Assembly (NCBI RefSeq): GCF_024746835.1
Contig: NZ_CP080531.1
Location: 372,001 to 436,000, forward strand
Length of the DNA stretch: 64,000 nt
Source of the DNA: Mesorhizobium sp. AR02
GTDB lineage: Bacteria; Pseudomonadota; Alphaproteobacteria; Rhizobiales; Rhizobiaceae
Reading direction: 5' to 3'
A program made the position numbers and the translations under genes. Below the pieces are notes generated by a model, which worked only from the letters and a program-made list of their open reading frames with translations, was not told the origin of the DNA and searched no databases. Below, in pieces: positions 35,965-44,653 of the stretch (position 1 is the stretch's first letter; every line of letters starts with the position of its first letter).

Positions 35965-37398
35965 ATGAGTTCACTGGATCAAGGCGCACCGCTGGATGTC
36001 GCGCCAACTCAAGCAGGGGCTGGCAGCAGGCGCGGCGCCACGCTGGCGCTGCTGGCCTTCGCCCAGCTCATCATCGCGCTCGACCTCAACATCGTCTTCG
36101 TGGCGCTGCCGGAAATCGGCTCGGGCCTCGGCTTTTCCGGCCAGACATTGCAATGGGTGGTGAGCGCCTACACGGTCTTCACCGGCGGCTTCCTGCTGTT
36201 TGGCGGCCGTGCCGCCGACCTTGTCGGCCAGCGCCGCGTCTTCATCTTTGCACTCTGGCTTTATGCGCTTTCGCTGCTCGGTGGCCTCGCCTGGTCGCCC
36301 GGAGTCATCATCGCAGCGCGTGCCGTGCAAGGCATTGGTGCTGCCTTCCTGTTTCCGGCGACACTGTCGCTGATCAATCGCCTGTTCGCCGAGGGACCGG
36401 AGCGCAATCGCGCGCTTGCGGTCTGGGGCGGCGCCGGGGCAAGCGGCTTGACCCTCGGCTCCCTGGCGGGAGGGTTTTTGACCAGCGCCTTCGGCTGGCC
36501 GGCCGTCTTCTATGTCAATGTGGCGCTGGCCGGGATCGCCATCGCCGCCGCCTTTGCCATCATCCCGCGTGATCCGAAACGGCACACGCGTCGCAATTTC
36601 GACCTGCCCGGCGCGCTCACCGTCACCGCGGGCGCCACGCTGCTGGTCTTCACGCTGGTTCAGGGACCGGACTATGGCTGGACGTCACCGACAATCCTCG
36701 CCAGCGCCCTGCTTGCAGCGTTCTTCCTGATTGTCTTCACCGTAATCGAGGCAAGGAGCGCCGACCCGCTGATGCCGCTGCGCCTGTTCCGCAACCGCAG
36801 CCTGGTCGCCGGCATGACGATCACCTTCCTCTACACGGGGACATTCGGGGCCCTGCCCTATTTCCTAACCGTGCTGCTGCAGACCGTGCATGGTTTCACC
36901 GCGCTGGAGACCGGCCTCGCCTTCCTGGTGCCGTCGATCGCCATCGCTACCGGCACGCAGCTAGGCGAACGCCTGGCGACACGCTTTTCGACACGCTCGA
37001 CCCTGGTTGGCGGCATGATGATCGGAGCGGCTGGCACAGGCTTGATGGTCCTTGGCGCTTCGGCCTAGGGCAGCTACGCCGCCATCGTTCCCGGCCTGAT
37101 CATCTCCGGGGTCGGCCAGGGCATCGTCTGGACCGCGATGTGGATCGCGGCCGCTTCGGGGGTCGCGCATGACGAACAGGGCGTGGCCTCGGGCATGGCC
37201 TGCACGACACTCAACATCGGCAACGCCATCGGCATGGCGACATTGATCGCGGTCGCCAACAGTCACATCGCCGGGCTGACGGGCGACGCGCTGAAGAACG
37301 CGATCGCCGACGGCATAGAGCTTGCCTTCTGGCTCGCGGCGGCAGGCATCCTGATCAGCCTGCTGGCCGCAATGGTCCTGCCGGCAAAAGCGAAATAG
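35965..37398 (+). pseudogene. MFS multidrug transporter (EmrB/QacA, 14-helix type) with an in-frame amber stop
   Basis: The ATG at 35965 has a GGAG site 6 bases upstream. The frame codes for a typical 14-helix drug:H+ antiporter (LNIVFVALPEIGSGLGFSGQ, TLQWVVSAYTVFTGGFLLFG, RVFIFALWLYALSLLGGLAW). At 37066-37068 a TAG interrupts the frame after 367 residues. The same frame then continues without a break for 110 codons (GSYAAIVPGLIISGVGQGIV onward) to a stop at 37396-37398, giving the last transmembrane helices. So it is one gene with a single nonsense mutation, or the amber codon is read through. It is divergent from tetR. Confidence 0.85.
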
Positions 37399-37419
37399 CT
37401 GGCGCCCCGGGTGACGCGC

Positions 37420-38436
37420 TCAGTTCACCCGGCTGATGCAGAAATCGATGACATCGATCAGCGCCGATTTCTGCGGCGTCTCTTCCAGCGGTGCCAGCGC
37501 GTCGCGGGCGATCTCGCCGAAATGGCGGGCGCGGCCGATCGTGTCGGCGATGGCGCCGTGGCGCGTCATCAGGCCGATCGCCTTTTCCAGCCCCGCGTCG
37601 TCGACGACATTGTCCTCGATGGCGCGCTTCCAGAAGGTGCGCTCGGCCTTGGTGCCGCGCCGATAGGCGAGGATGACCGGCAAGGTCACCTTGCCCTCGC
37701 GGAAATCGTCGCCGACATTCTTGCCGAGATCCTTGCTGGTGCCGCCATAGTCCAGCGCATCGTCGATGAGTTGGAAGGCAAGGCCGAGATTCATGCCGTA
37801 GGAGCGCAGCGCCGCGCGGTCGTTGCGTGTCGCCTGGGCGATGACGGGGCCGACTTCAGCGGCAGCAGAAAACAGCGCGGCGGTCTTGGCCTTGATGACG
37901 GCGAAGTGCTCGTCCTCGGTGGTTTCGAGGTTCTTGGCGGCGGCAAGCTGCATGACTTCGCCCTCAGCGATGATCGAGGCGGCACTGGACAGGATGTCGA
38001 GCGCTTCGAGCGAGCCGACATCGACCATCATGCGGAAGGCCTGGCCGAGCAGGAAGTCGCCGACCAGCACGCTCGCCTGGTTGCCCCAGATCATGCGGGC
38101 GGTCTTCTTGCCGCGGCGCATGCCGCTCTCGTCGACGACGTCGTCGTGCAGCAAAGTTGCGGTGTGCATGAACTCGACCGAGGTGGCGAGTTTGACATGG
38201 CCTTCGCCGGCATAGCCGAACATCTGCGCGGCAGCGAGTGTCAGCATCGGCCGCAGCCGTTTGCCGCCGGACGAGATCAGATGGTTGGCGACCTCCGGGA
38301 TCATCTCGACGTCGGACCCGGCCTTGGACAGGATCAACTCGTTGACGCGCCCCATATCGGCGGCCGTCAGATCGATCAGATCCTTGATGGAGGCGGGCTC
38401 CCGCTTCCCGTTTTCGATGTTGAGAACGACACCCAC
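37420..38436 (-). CDS. ispB: Polyprenyl (octaprenyl/decaprenyl) diphosphate synthase
   Basis: This 338-residue trans-prenyltransferase makes the isoprenoid tail of ubiquinone. The first aspartate-rich motif is TATLLHDDVVDESGMRRGKK and the second FQLIDDALDYGG, with SGGKRLRPMLTLAAAQMFGY near the N-terminus. The chain length cannot be read; alphaproteobacteria usually make Q10. The GTG at 38436 has GGGAG at a good distance, but GTG at 38445 is also possible. The supply should feed UbiA at 20.0 kb. Confidence 0.9.
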   Translation of the reverse strand: MGVVLNIENGKREPASIKDLIDLTAADMGRVNELILSKAGSDVEMIPEVANHLISSGGKRLRPMLTLAAAQMFGYAGEGHVKLATSVEFMHTATLLHDDVVDESGMRRGKKTARMIWGNQASVLVGDFLLGQAFRMMVDVGSLEALDILSSAASIIAEGEVMQLAAAKNLETTEDEHFAVIKAKTAALFSAAAEVGPVIAQATRNDRAALRSYGMNLGLAFQLIDDALDYGGTSKDLGKNVGDDFREGKVTLPVILAYRRGTKAERTFWKRAIEDNVVDDAGLEKAIGLMTRHGAIADTIGRARHFGEIARDALAPLEETPQKSALIDVIDFCISRVN

Positions 38437-38580
38437 GACAATCACTCCCGTCTTGGTATAACGCGTGCGACGGCACCCTTAGTCCCGATACGGACTCTAG
38501 GGCGGCGGACACGGCCACGGCAAGTGGCGAATTGGCGCGGCGTTGGTGACAGCCTGTCAACCGGCGCCGAATGGAGTTGA

Positions 38581-40236
38581 GTGCGGCCGATGATGCGAGG
38601 TTGGACGATCCGGCTCTGGCATTCGTTCTCGACGGTCGGCCTGCTTGTCGGCACCCTGTTCTTCGCAGCCTCGCTGACGCCTTCGCTCAACCCGCGCGCC
38701 GTGCTGGTACAGGGCGTCCTCTCGGGGCTTTGCTTTGCCGTGGGCTACGGCATCGGCGTCTTCGGCCTTTGGCTATGGGCCTATCTGGAGCTGCCGGCGC
38801 CCGGGCCGCGCAAGGCGCGGATGACCAAGCTGGTCGCGGCGATCGTCTGCGCGGCGATTGCGCTGGTCTTTCTCTGGCGCGCCTCCGCCTGGCAGAATTC
38901 AATTCGGGTCCTGATGGACCTCGAGCCGGTCGACAGCGCACAGCCTTTTCGCGTCGGGCTGATTGCGCTGATCACCTTCGTTCTGGTGTTGATGCTGGCG
39001 CGGCTCTTCCAGATCACGTTCCAGTTTGTCGCCGGCAGGCTTGCCCGTTTCATTCCCAGGCGCATCGCCATCGTCGCCGGGGTTTCGGTCGCTGTCCTGC
39101 TGTTCGGCAGCATCATCAATGGCGTTTTGCTCAGATATGCGCTCCATGTCGCCGACAGTTCCTACCAAGAGCTCGATGCCCTCGTCGAAGACAGCATCCA
39201 GCAGCCGAGCGATCCCGCCAAGACCGGCAGCGCCGCCTCGCTGATCGATTGGGAGCATCTTGGACGAACCGGTAGGGAATTCATCACCACCGGCCCGACG
39301 AAACAGGAGCTGCAATCGTTCCTCAAACACGATGCGCTCGAGCCGATCCGCGTCTATACCGGATTGCGCTCGGTTGATACACCGCAGGACAGGGCGAAGC
39401 TCGCGCTGGCAGAGATGAAACGCGTCGGCGCGTTCGACCGCTCGATCCTCGTCATCATCACGCCGACCGGGACCGGATGGATCGACCCGGCGGCCATCAA
39501 CACGCTCGAATATCTGCGTGGCGGCGATGTCGCCAGCGTCGCCATCCAGTATTCCTATCTGCCGAGCTGGCTGTCGCTGATGGTCGAGCCCGGTTATGGC
39601 GGTGATGCCGCGCGGGCGCTGTTCGCCGAGGTCTATGGCTACTGGACGACGCTGCCCAGGGATCATCGCCCAAAGCTTTATCTGCATGGCCTGAGCCTGG
39701 GCGCGATGAACTCGGAGCAATCCAACGAACTGTTCGAGGTGCTCGGCGATCCCTACCAGGGGGCGCTGTGGAGCGGCCCTCCTTATTCGAGCCGCATCTG
39801 GCGCTCGATCACCAGCAACCGCAATCCGGGGTCGCCGGCATGGCTGCCGCGCTTTCGCGACGGCTCCTATGTGCGCTTCACCAACCAGGACAACGAACTC
39901 GATCTTCCGAATGCGCATTGGGGGCCGATGCGCATCGTCTATCTGCAATATGCCAGCGACGCGGTGACTTTCTTCGAGCCGAGATCCTTCTACAGGGCGC
40001 CTGACTGGATGGCGCAACCGCGCGGGCCCGACGTTTCGCCCGATCTGCGCTGGTATCCGATCGTCACCTTCCTGCAACTGGCGGTCGACATGGCGGGAGC
40101 CGCGACCATGCCGATGGGTCATGGCCATGTCTATGCGCCGGAACACTATATAGATGCCTGGATCGAGGTGACGGATGTTCAGGGCTGGTCGGCCGACGAC
40201 ATCGCCAGGCTGAAACGTCACTTCGCTCGGAGATAA
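38581..40236 (+). CDS. Membrane alpha/beta hydrolase (PF10081-like)
   Basis: This 551-residue protein has four or five N-terminal transmembrane helices (about residues 10-190), then a soluble alpha/beta hydrolase domain with the nucleophile loop HGLSLGAMNSEQS near residue 370. The region LRSVDTPQDRAKLALAEMKR and the C-terminal GHGHVYAPEHYIDAWIEVTD fit the Abhydrolase_9 family of actinobacteria and Rhizobiales. The substrate is unknown. It lies between the divergent ispB gene and DUF2007. GTG at 38581 and ATG at 38590 are both possible starts. Confidence 0.85.
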   Translation: MRPMMRGWTIRLWHSFSTVGLLVGTLFFAASLTPSLNPRAVLVQGVLSGLCFAVGYGIGVFGLWLWAYLELPAPGPRKARMTKLVAAIVCAAIALVFLWRASAWQNSIRVLMDLEPVDSAQPFRVGLIALITFVLVLMLARLFQITFQFVAGRLARFIPRRIAIVAGVSVAVLLFGSIINGVLLRYALHVADSSYQELDALVEDSIQQPSDPAKTGSAASLIDWEHLGRTGREFITTGPTKQELQSFLKHDALEPIRVYTGLRSVDTPQDRAKLALAEMKRVGAFDRSILVIITPTGTGWIDPAAINTLEYLRGGDVASVAIQYSYLPSWLSLMVEPGYGGDAARALFAEVYGYWTTLPRDHRPKLYLHGLSLGAMNSEQSNELFEVLGDPYQGALWSGPPYSSRIWRSITSNRNPGSPAWLPRFRDGSYVRFTNQDNELDLPNAHWGPMRIVYLQYASDAVTFFEPRSFYRAPDWMAQPRGPDVSPDLRWYPIVTFLQLAVDMAGAATMPMGHGHVYAPEHYIDAWIEVTDVQGWSADDIARLKRHFARR

Positions 40237-40308
40237 GGCAAGAGTGCTGGAAAGAACGGAATCCGCGTGCCCGTTTACATCAGCGCCGCAAACTGAGAGT
40301 TTCGCCCG

Positions 40309-40533
40309 ATGATAGAGCTCATCCGCACCAACGACGCCGTGATCATCTCCTTTGTCGAATCGCTGATGCGCGATGCCGGCATCGGCTGCTTCGTCGCCGA
40401 CCAGAACATGAGCGTGCTCGACGGCTCGCTCGGTATCCTGCCGCGGCGCGTCATGGTCGACGCCGACCGGGCCGATGCCGCACGGCGCATCCTGACGGAC
40501 GCCGGCATCGCCAACGAGATCCGTACAAAATAA
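40309..40533 (+). CDS. DUF2007 family small protein
   Basis: This 74-residue protein (MIELIRTNDAVIISFVESLM) resembles DUF2007 proteins, which fold like small signalling or adaptor domains. The family often sits before a tRNA-methyltransferase-like gene, as here. Its final TAA overlaps the start ATG of that next gene by one base (40533), so the two are translated together. Function is unknown. Confidence 0.85.
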   Translation: MIELIRTNDAVIISFVESLMRDAGIGCFVADQNMSVLDGSLGILPRRVMVDADRADAARRILTDAGIANEIRTK

Positions 40534-41333
40534 TGTCGGCCGCGCCAGCCGCCCTTGCCCCGGACACGCCGGCCCATACGGTCGATGCCTTCCATCGCGG
40601 CCGGTTCTGGCTCGTGCAGCCCAAGCATGGCGGCCACCGCGCCGGCATGGATGCGATGATGCTGGCGGCATCCGTGCCATCCGCCTTTGGCGGACGCCTG
40701 GCCGATTTCGGCGCCGGCGCTGGTGCTGCCGGCCTCGCCGTGCTGTCGCGCTGCCCGGCTGCCCAGGCCGTGCTGGTCGAACGTGCGCCGGAAATGGCCG
40801 CCTTCGCGGCGGCCACCCTTGCCCATCCCGGTAATGCGCATCTCAGCGATCGCGCCTCGGTGCTCGTCGCCGATGTCGCGGTTTCAGGCCAGGCCCGAGC
40901 GGCAGCTGGTCTAGCCGACAATGACTTCGACTACGTCATCATGAACCCGCCTTTCAACGCCGCCCGGGACCGCGCCACGCCGGAGCGCCTGAGAAAGGAA
41001 GCCCATGTCATGGAGGATGGGCTGTTCGAAAGCTGGATCCGCAGTGCGGCGGCGGTGGTCAGGCCGCGCGGCGGGCTTGCCGTCATCGCGCGGCCCGAAC
41101 AGCTCGGCGCCATTCTCGACGCGATGTCAGGCCGTTTCGGCGATGCCGAGATGCTCGCCGTCCACCCTCGGCCCGATGCAGCGGCGATCCGCATCATCGT
41201 GCGGGCAGCGCTCGGGGCACGCGGAAAGCTCGCCATCCGCCCGCCTTTGATGCTTCACGCGCAATCGGGCAATGGCCCCGATGAGCGCAGCGAAATGATC
41301 ACCAACGGTCTCGCCTCGCTGTTTGGAGATTGA
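40533..41333 (+). CDS. tRNA1(Val)-A37 N6-methyltransferase-like protein (TrmN6 family)
   Basis: This 266-residue methyltransferase has the class I SAM fold with motif I DFGAGAGAAGLAVLSRCP and the catalytic NPPF in DYVIMNPPFNAARD, typical of adenine-N6 methyltransferases. The N-terminus HRGRFWLVQPKHGGHRAGMD is shared with TrmN6. The likely target is an adenosine in a tRNA anticodon loop, by family only. It begins on the last base of DUF2007. Confidence 0.85.
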   Translation: MSAAPAALAPDTPAHTVDAFHRGRFWLVQPKHGGHRAGMDAMMLAASVPSAFGGRLADFGAGAGAAGLAVLSRCPAAQAVLVERAPEMAAFAAATLAHPGNAHLSDRASVLVADVAVSGQARAAAGLADNDFDYVIMNPPFNAARDRATPERLRKEAHVMEDGLFESWIRSAAAVVRPRGGLAVIARPEQLGAILDAMSGRFGDAEMLAVHPRPDAAAIRIIVRAALGARGKLAIRPPLMLHAQSGNGPDERSEMITNGLASLFGD

Positions 41334-41412
41334 GCTATTCCTGGCCTGCACATTGCCGTCGGCCGGGAAATCCCTACATGCCTGCAACCCATCGACCGGA
41401 GACCGTGCCCTC

Positions 41413-42273
41413 GTGAAACGCCTTTTGAACCGACTGCTGCCGAAATCCTGGCGCTCCACCGTCGTCACCATTCCGGTCATCCGGCTGCACGGCACGATCA
41501 TGTCGGGCGGCCAGTTCCGGCAGAATCTGTCGCTGGCCTCCACCGCCGGCCTGATCGAGAAGGCCTTCTCCTTCGACGCGCCGGCGGTCGCCGTCTCGAT
41601 CAATTCGCCCGGCGGCTCGCCGGTGCAGTCGCGGCTGATCTTCAAGCGCATCCGCGACCTGGCGGTTGAAAAGAACAAGAAGGTGCTGGTCTTCGTCGAG
41701 GACGTCGCGGCCTCGGGTGGTTATATGATCGCGGTTGCCGGCGACGAGATCTTTGCCGATCCCTCCTCCATCGTCGGCTCCATCGGCGTGGTCTCGGCCT
41801 CCTTCGGTTTCCCGGAACTGATGAAGAAGATCGGGGTCGAGCGCCGCGTCCACACCGCCGGCCAGAACAAGGCGGTGCTCGATCCGTTCAAGCCCGAGAA
41901 GAAGGAGGACGTCGAGCGGCTGAAGGCGCTGCAGCTCGAGGTGCACGACACCTTCATCGATCTGGTCAAAGAGCGGCGCGGCACGAAGCTGAAAGACGAC
42001 CCGGACCTGTTCACCGGCCTGTTCTGGACCGGCAAAAGGGGTCTGGAACTTGGCCTCGTCGATGCGCTCGGCGACATGCGCACGGTGCTGAAGACCCGGT
42101 TTGGGGCGAAAACCCAGCTGAGATTGGTCACGGCGCCACGCGGTTTCCTCAGCCGCTTCGGCCTGTTCGGTTCCAGCAAGGGCTTTTCAGCGCCCGATAT
42201 CGCGGCGGCTGCCGCCAGCGGCGTCATCGATGCGGCGGAAGAGCGCGCATTGTGGGCTCGCTTCGGGCTTTGA
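41413..42273 (+). CDS. S49 family serine peptidase (SppA-like)
   Basis: This 286-residue protease has Ser101 in VEDVAASGGYMIAVAGDEIF and Lys153 in VHTAGQNKAVLDPFKPE, the Ser-Lys pair of the short SppA form. The N-terminal IRLHGTIMSGG and INSPGGSPVQSRLI are also conserved. Such enzymes degrade signal peptides after export. It starts at a GTG at 41413; no ATG fits. No signal peptide is predicted, so it may associate with the membrane from the cytoplasmic side. Confidence 0.88.
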   Translation: MKRLLNRLLPKSWRSTVVTIPVIRLHGTIMSGGQFRQNLSLASTAGLIEKAFSFDAPAVAVSINSPGGSPVQSRLIFKRIRDLAVEKNKKVLVFVEDVAASGGYMIAVAGDEIFADPSSIVGSIGVVSASFGFPELMKKIGVERRVHTAGQNKAVLDPFKPEKKEDVERLKALQLEVHDTFIDLVKERRGTKLKDDPDLFTGLFWTGKRGLELGLVDALGDMRTVLKTRFGAKTQLRLVTAPRGFLSRFGLFGSSKGFSAPDIAAAAASGVIDAAEERALWARFGL

Positions 42274-42313
42274 AAAACCGGCAAAACCGTCTAGCATGAG
42301 TGCTTGTAGTCCT

Positions 42314-42361
42314 ATGCATGCCGTTTTCCCAAAACCGGACACAGTTTTGGGCGACATGCAT
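42314..42361. repeat. Palindromic dispersed repeat, copy at 42.3 kb
   Basis: The ends atgcatg and catgcat are inverted, with tcccaaaac on the left and gttttggg on the right. It has the same order as 34457-34505. It lies between the S49 protease gene and the next small gene. Confidence 0.75.
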
Positions 42362-42413
42362 TAACCGACCCTACCGGCCGCCTTCGCCGGCCCAGCGTGG
42401 GAGGAGTTTTGGC

Positions 42414-42599
42414 ATGCCGCAGATCATTTTCTTCACCGTCGTTGGCGTCGCCGCCTATTTCGGCTACCGCACCTTCGTGCGCGAAGCCGAGCGCGTGACG
42501 GCCAAGGTGCGGCGCACCGAAAAGCAGGCGGCCAACGGCGCGATGGGAACGCTGGTCAAGGATCCGAAGACCGGCGAGTACCGGCTGGCCAAGGACTGA
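42414..42599 (+). CDS. Small membrane-anchored hypothetical protein
   Basis: This 61-residue protein starts with MPQIIFFTVVGVAAYFGYRT, a single membrane segment, then a charged region (REAERVTAKVRRTEKQAANG) and ends in DPKTGEYRLAKD. A strong GGGAGGAG site precedes the ATG at 42414. It is found in many Rhizobiales before ispE, with unknown function. The ispE frame begins at its stop. Confidence 0.8.
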   Translation: MPQIIFFTVVGVAAYFGYRTFVREAERVTAKVRRTEKQAANGAMGTLVKDPKTGEYRLAKD

Positions 42600-42604
42600 G
42601 CATC

Positions 42605-43513
42605 ATTTCGCTTACATCAGTTGCGGCGGACACCGACACCGGTTCGCGTATTTGGCATGCGCATGCCAAGATCAACATGGCGCTGCATGTCACCGGCAGG
42701 CGTCCCGACGGTTATCACCTGATCGAAAGCCTGGCGGTGTTCACGCGTTTTGGCGACAGGGTCGAGATCGCGCTCACCGACAGCGACGATTTCACCGTGT
42801 CCGGTCGCTATGCGTCGGCGGTTCCGCTCGACGCCAGCAATCTGGTGCTCAAGGCGCGCGATGCCTTGCGACAAGCGGCCGGGTCCGAAAGAACACCTCC
42901 GGTCTCGATAAAGCTGGAAAAGAACCTGCCAGTCGCTTCCGGCGTCGGCGGCGGGTCGAGCGACGCGGCGGCCGTGCTGCGCGGGCTGGTGCAGACATGG
43001 GCCTTGGACATGGACGACGCCGGGCTGGGGCGGATCGGCCTCTCGCTTGGCGCCGACGTGCCGATGTGCCTGGCGGCAAAGCCGCTGGTGGCGCGCGGCA
43101 TTGGCGACGAGCTGTCGATGGTGCCGGACTTTTCGGCACTGGGACTGGTGCTGGTCAATCCGGGCACGCCGGTCTCGACGGCGGATGTCTTCGCCGCACT
43201 TTCCCGTCGCGACAATGAGCCACTGCCGCCGCTGCCGCGCAGCATCGATTTTCACAGCTTGCGCAACTGGCTGGAGGTCACCCGCAACGATCTCGAACCT
43301 GCGGCCCTGGCACTGCAGCCCGCCATAGGCCGGGCGCTGTCGTGGCTGAACAATGCGGGATCGGGATTTTCACGCATGTCCGGATCGGGCGCGACATGTT
43401 TCGGCCTGTTCGAGACCGGCAATGTCGCCAAGCGCGCGGCGGCCGAAATTCGCAGCCGCCAGCCCGACTGGTTCGTCGCCGCGACGCGCAGCATGTCATC
43501 GGAGGCTGAGTGA
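42605..43513 (+). CDS. ispE: 4-diphosphocytidyl-2-C-methyl-D-erythritol kinase, non-ATG start
   Basis: This kinase of the methylerythritol isoprenoid route has the GHMP ATP-loop LPVASGVGGGSSDAAAVLRG and the C-terminal MSGSGATCFGLF. The first ATG in frame is at 42677, but the conserved HAHAKIN just before it (42656-42676), with the catalytic lysine, would then be lost. So translation must start upstream, where only ATT (42605), ATC (42602) or CTG (42596) are available. An AAGGA site at 42591-42595 fits ATC or ATT best; 42605 is a working choice. It is coupled to the small upstream gene. Confidence 0.88.
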   Translation: MSLTSVAADTDTGSRIWHAHAKINMALHVTGRRPDGYHLIESLAVFTRFGDRVEIALTDSDDFTVSGRYASAVPLDASNLVLKARDALRQAAGSERTPPVSIKLEKNLPVASGVGGGSSDAAAVLRGLVQTWALDMDDAGLGRIGLSLGADVPMCLAAKPLVARGIGDELSMVPDFSALGLVLVNPGTPVSTADVFAALSRRDNEPLPPLPRSIDFHSLRNWLEVTRNDLEPAALALQPAIGRALSWLNNAGSGFSRMSGSGATCFGLFETGNVAKRAAAEIRSRQPDWFVAATRSMSSEAE

Positions 43514-43514
43514 A

Positions 43515-44069
43515 ATGGCCAGGATTGACGAGAGCCGTGCCTTCATTCCGGTGCGCATCGCGGTGCTGACCGTTTCCGACACGCGCAGCCTTGCCGACGA
43601 CAAATCCGGCCAGACGCTGGCCAACCGCATCACCGAAGCCGGCCACATCCTGGCCGCCCGCGATATCGTCACCGATGACCGCGACAAGATCCGCGACACG
43701 GTGCTGGCGTGGTCGCGGGACAAGACGATCGATGTCGTGATCACCACCGGCGGCACCGGCTTCACCGGACGCGACGTGACACCGGAGGCGCTGGAGCCGA
43801 TCTTCGAAAAGCGCATGGACGGCTTTTCCGAAGTGTTCCACCGCATCTCCTACGACAAGATCGGCACGTCGACGATCCAGAGCCGGGCGACCGGCGGCGT
43901 CGTCAACGCCACCTTCGTCTTCGTGCTGCCGGGTTCGCCCGGCGCCTGCAAGGACGCCTGGGACGGTATCCTCAAGGCGCAGCTCGATTACCGGCACATG
44001 CCCTGCAACTTCGTCGAGATCATGCCGCGCCTGGACGAGCATCTGCGGCGCGGGAAATCGGCTCCGTAA
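43515..44069 (+). CDS. moaB: Molybdenum cofactor biosynthesis protein MoaB
   Basis: This 184-residue protein of the MoaB/Mog fold acts in the adenylylation of molybdopterin. The signature is VITTGGTGFTGRDVTPEALE (about residues 74-93), with LTVSDTRSLADDKSG near the N-terminus and LPGSPGACKDAWDGIL near the C-terminus. The ATG at 43515 lies one base after the ispE stop codon, so it is probably co-transcribed. It ends about 130 bp before a GFA-family gene. Confidence 0.92.
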   Translation: MARIDESRAFIPVRIAVLTVSDTRSLADDKSGQTLANRITEAGHILAARDIVTDDRDKIRDTVLAWSRDKTIDVVITTGGTGFTGRDVTPEALEPIFEKRMDGFSEVFHRISYDKIGTSTIQSRATGGVVNATFVFVLPGSPGACKDAWDGILKAQLDYRHMPCNFVEIMPRLDEHLRRGKSAP

Positions 44070-44203
44070 AAGCCGAGGGCAAAGCCCCGGTTTCAGGCCA
44101 CGTTTGCCAGGCAGAACGGCAGCAGTGCCTTCGAAACGCCATTCGGATGCCGGAGAAAGTACCTTCTCGCTGAAGCGGCCATTGCCGTTGCAACGAGGCA
44201 GAT

Positions 44204-44647
44204 ATGATGAACGAGCATACCGGTGGGTGCCATTGCGGCAAGATACGCCTGCGATTTTCAACCGAGCTCGATCCCTCGCAAATCGAAGTCCGCGCCTGCC
44301 AATGCTCGTTCTGTGTCAAACATGGCTCGCGCGCCGTCGCCGATCCGGACGGCAGGCTGATCATCTCGGTCAAGGATATCAAGCGATTGCGCAAATACCG
44401 GTTCGGATTGAGGACTGCCGACTACCTGATCTGCGGGGATTGCGGCGTCTATGTCGCCGCTATCGCTGGAGATGAAGATGCAATCGCCAGAGATGATGCG
44501 CGGGCAATCGTCATCGTCAACGCCCTGGATGATCAAGGAGCGTTCAACCGGGAACCGGTCCCTGTCGACTTCGACAGGGAAAGCAGAGAGCAGCGCCAGG
44601 CCAGGCGTCGCCTTCGCTGGATGCCGGTCGAGATGCGTTTCGACTGA
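44204..44647 (+). CDS. GFA/CENP-V family zinc protein
   Basis: This 147-residue protein has the zinc pattern of glutathione-dependent formaldehyde-activating (GFA) proteins: GGCHCGKIRLRF, RACQCSFCVKHGS and LICGDCGVYVAA. The spacing of the cysteines is normal. Whether it takes part in formaldehyde detoxification is not known; most members are uncharacterised. Two ATG codons start it at 44204 and 44207. The C-terminal part is Arg-rich. Confidence 0.88.
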   Translation: MMNEHTGGCHCGKIRLRFSTELDPSQIEVRACQCSFCVKHGSRAVADPDGRLIISVKDIKRLRKYRFGLRTADYLICGDCGVYVAAIAGDEDAIARDDARAIVIVNALDDQGAFNREPVPVDFDRESREQRQARRRLRWMPVEMRFD

Positions 44648-44653
44648 TCGCGC

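Noticed and set aside
38899..40680. 593-codon minus-strand frame over the membrane hydrolase gene
   Set aside because: Translation is His/Arg/Asp-rich with no hydrophobic pattern; the plus strand has a real membrane protein.
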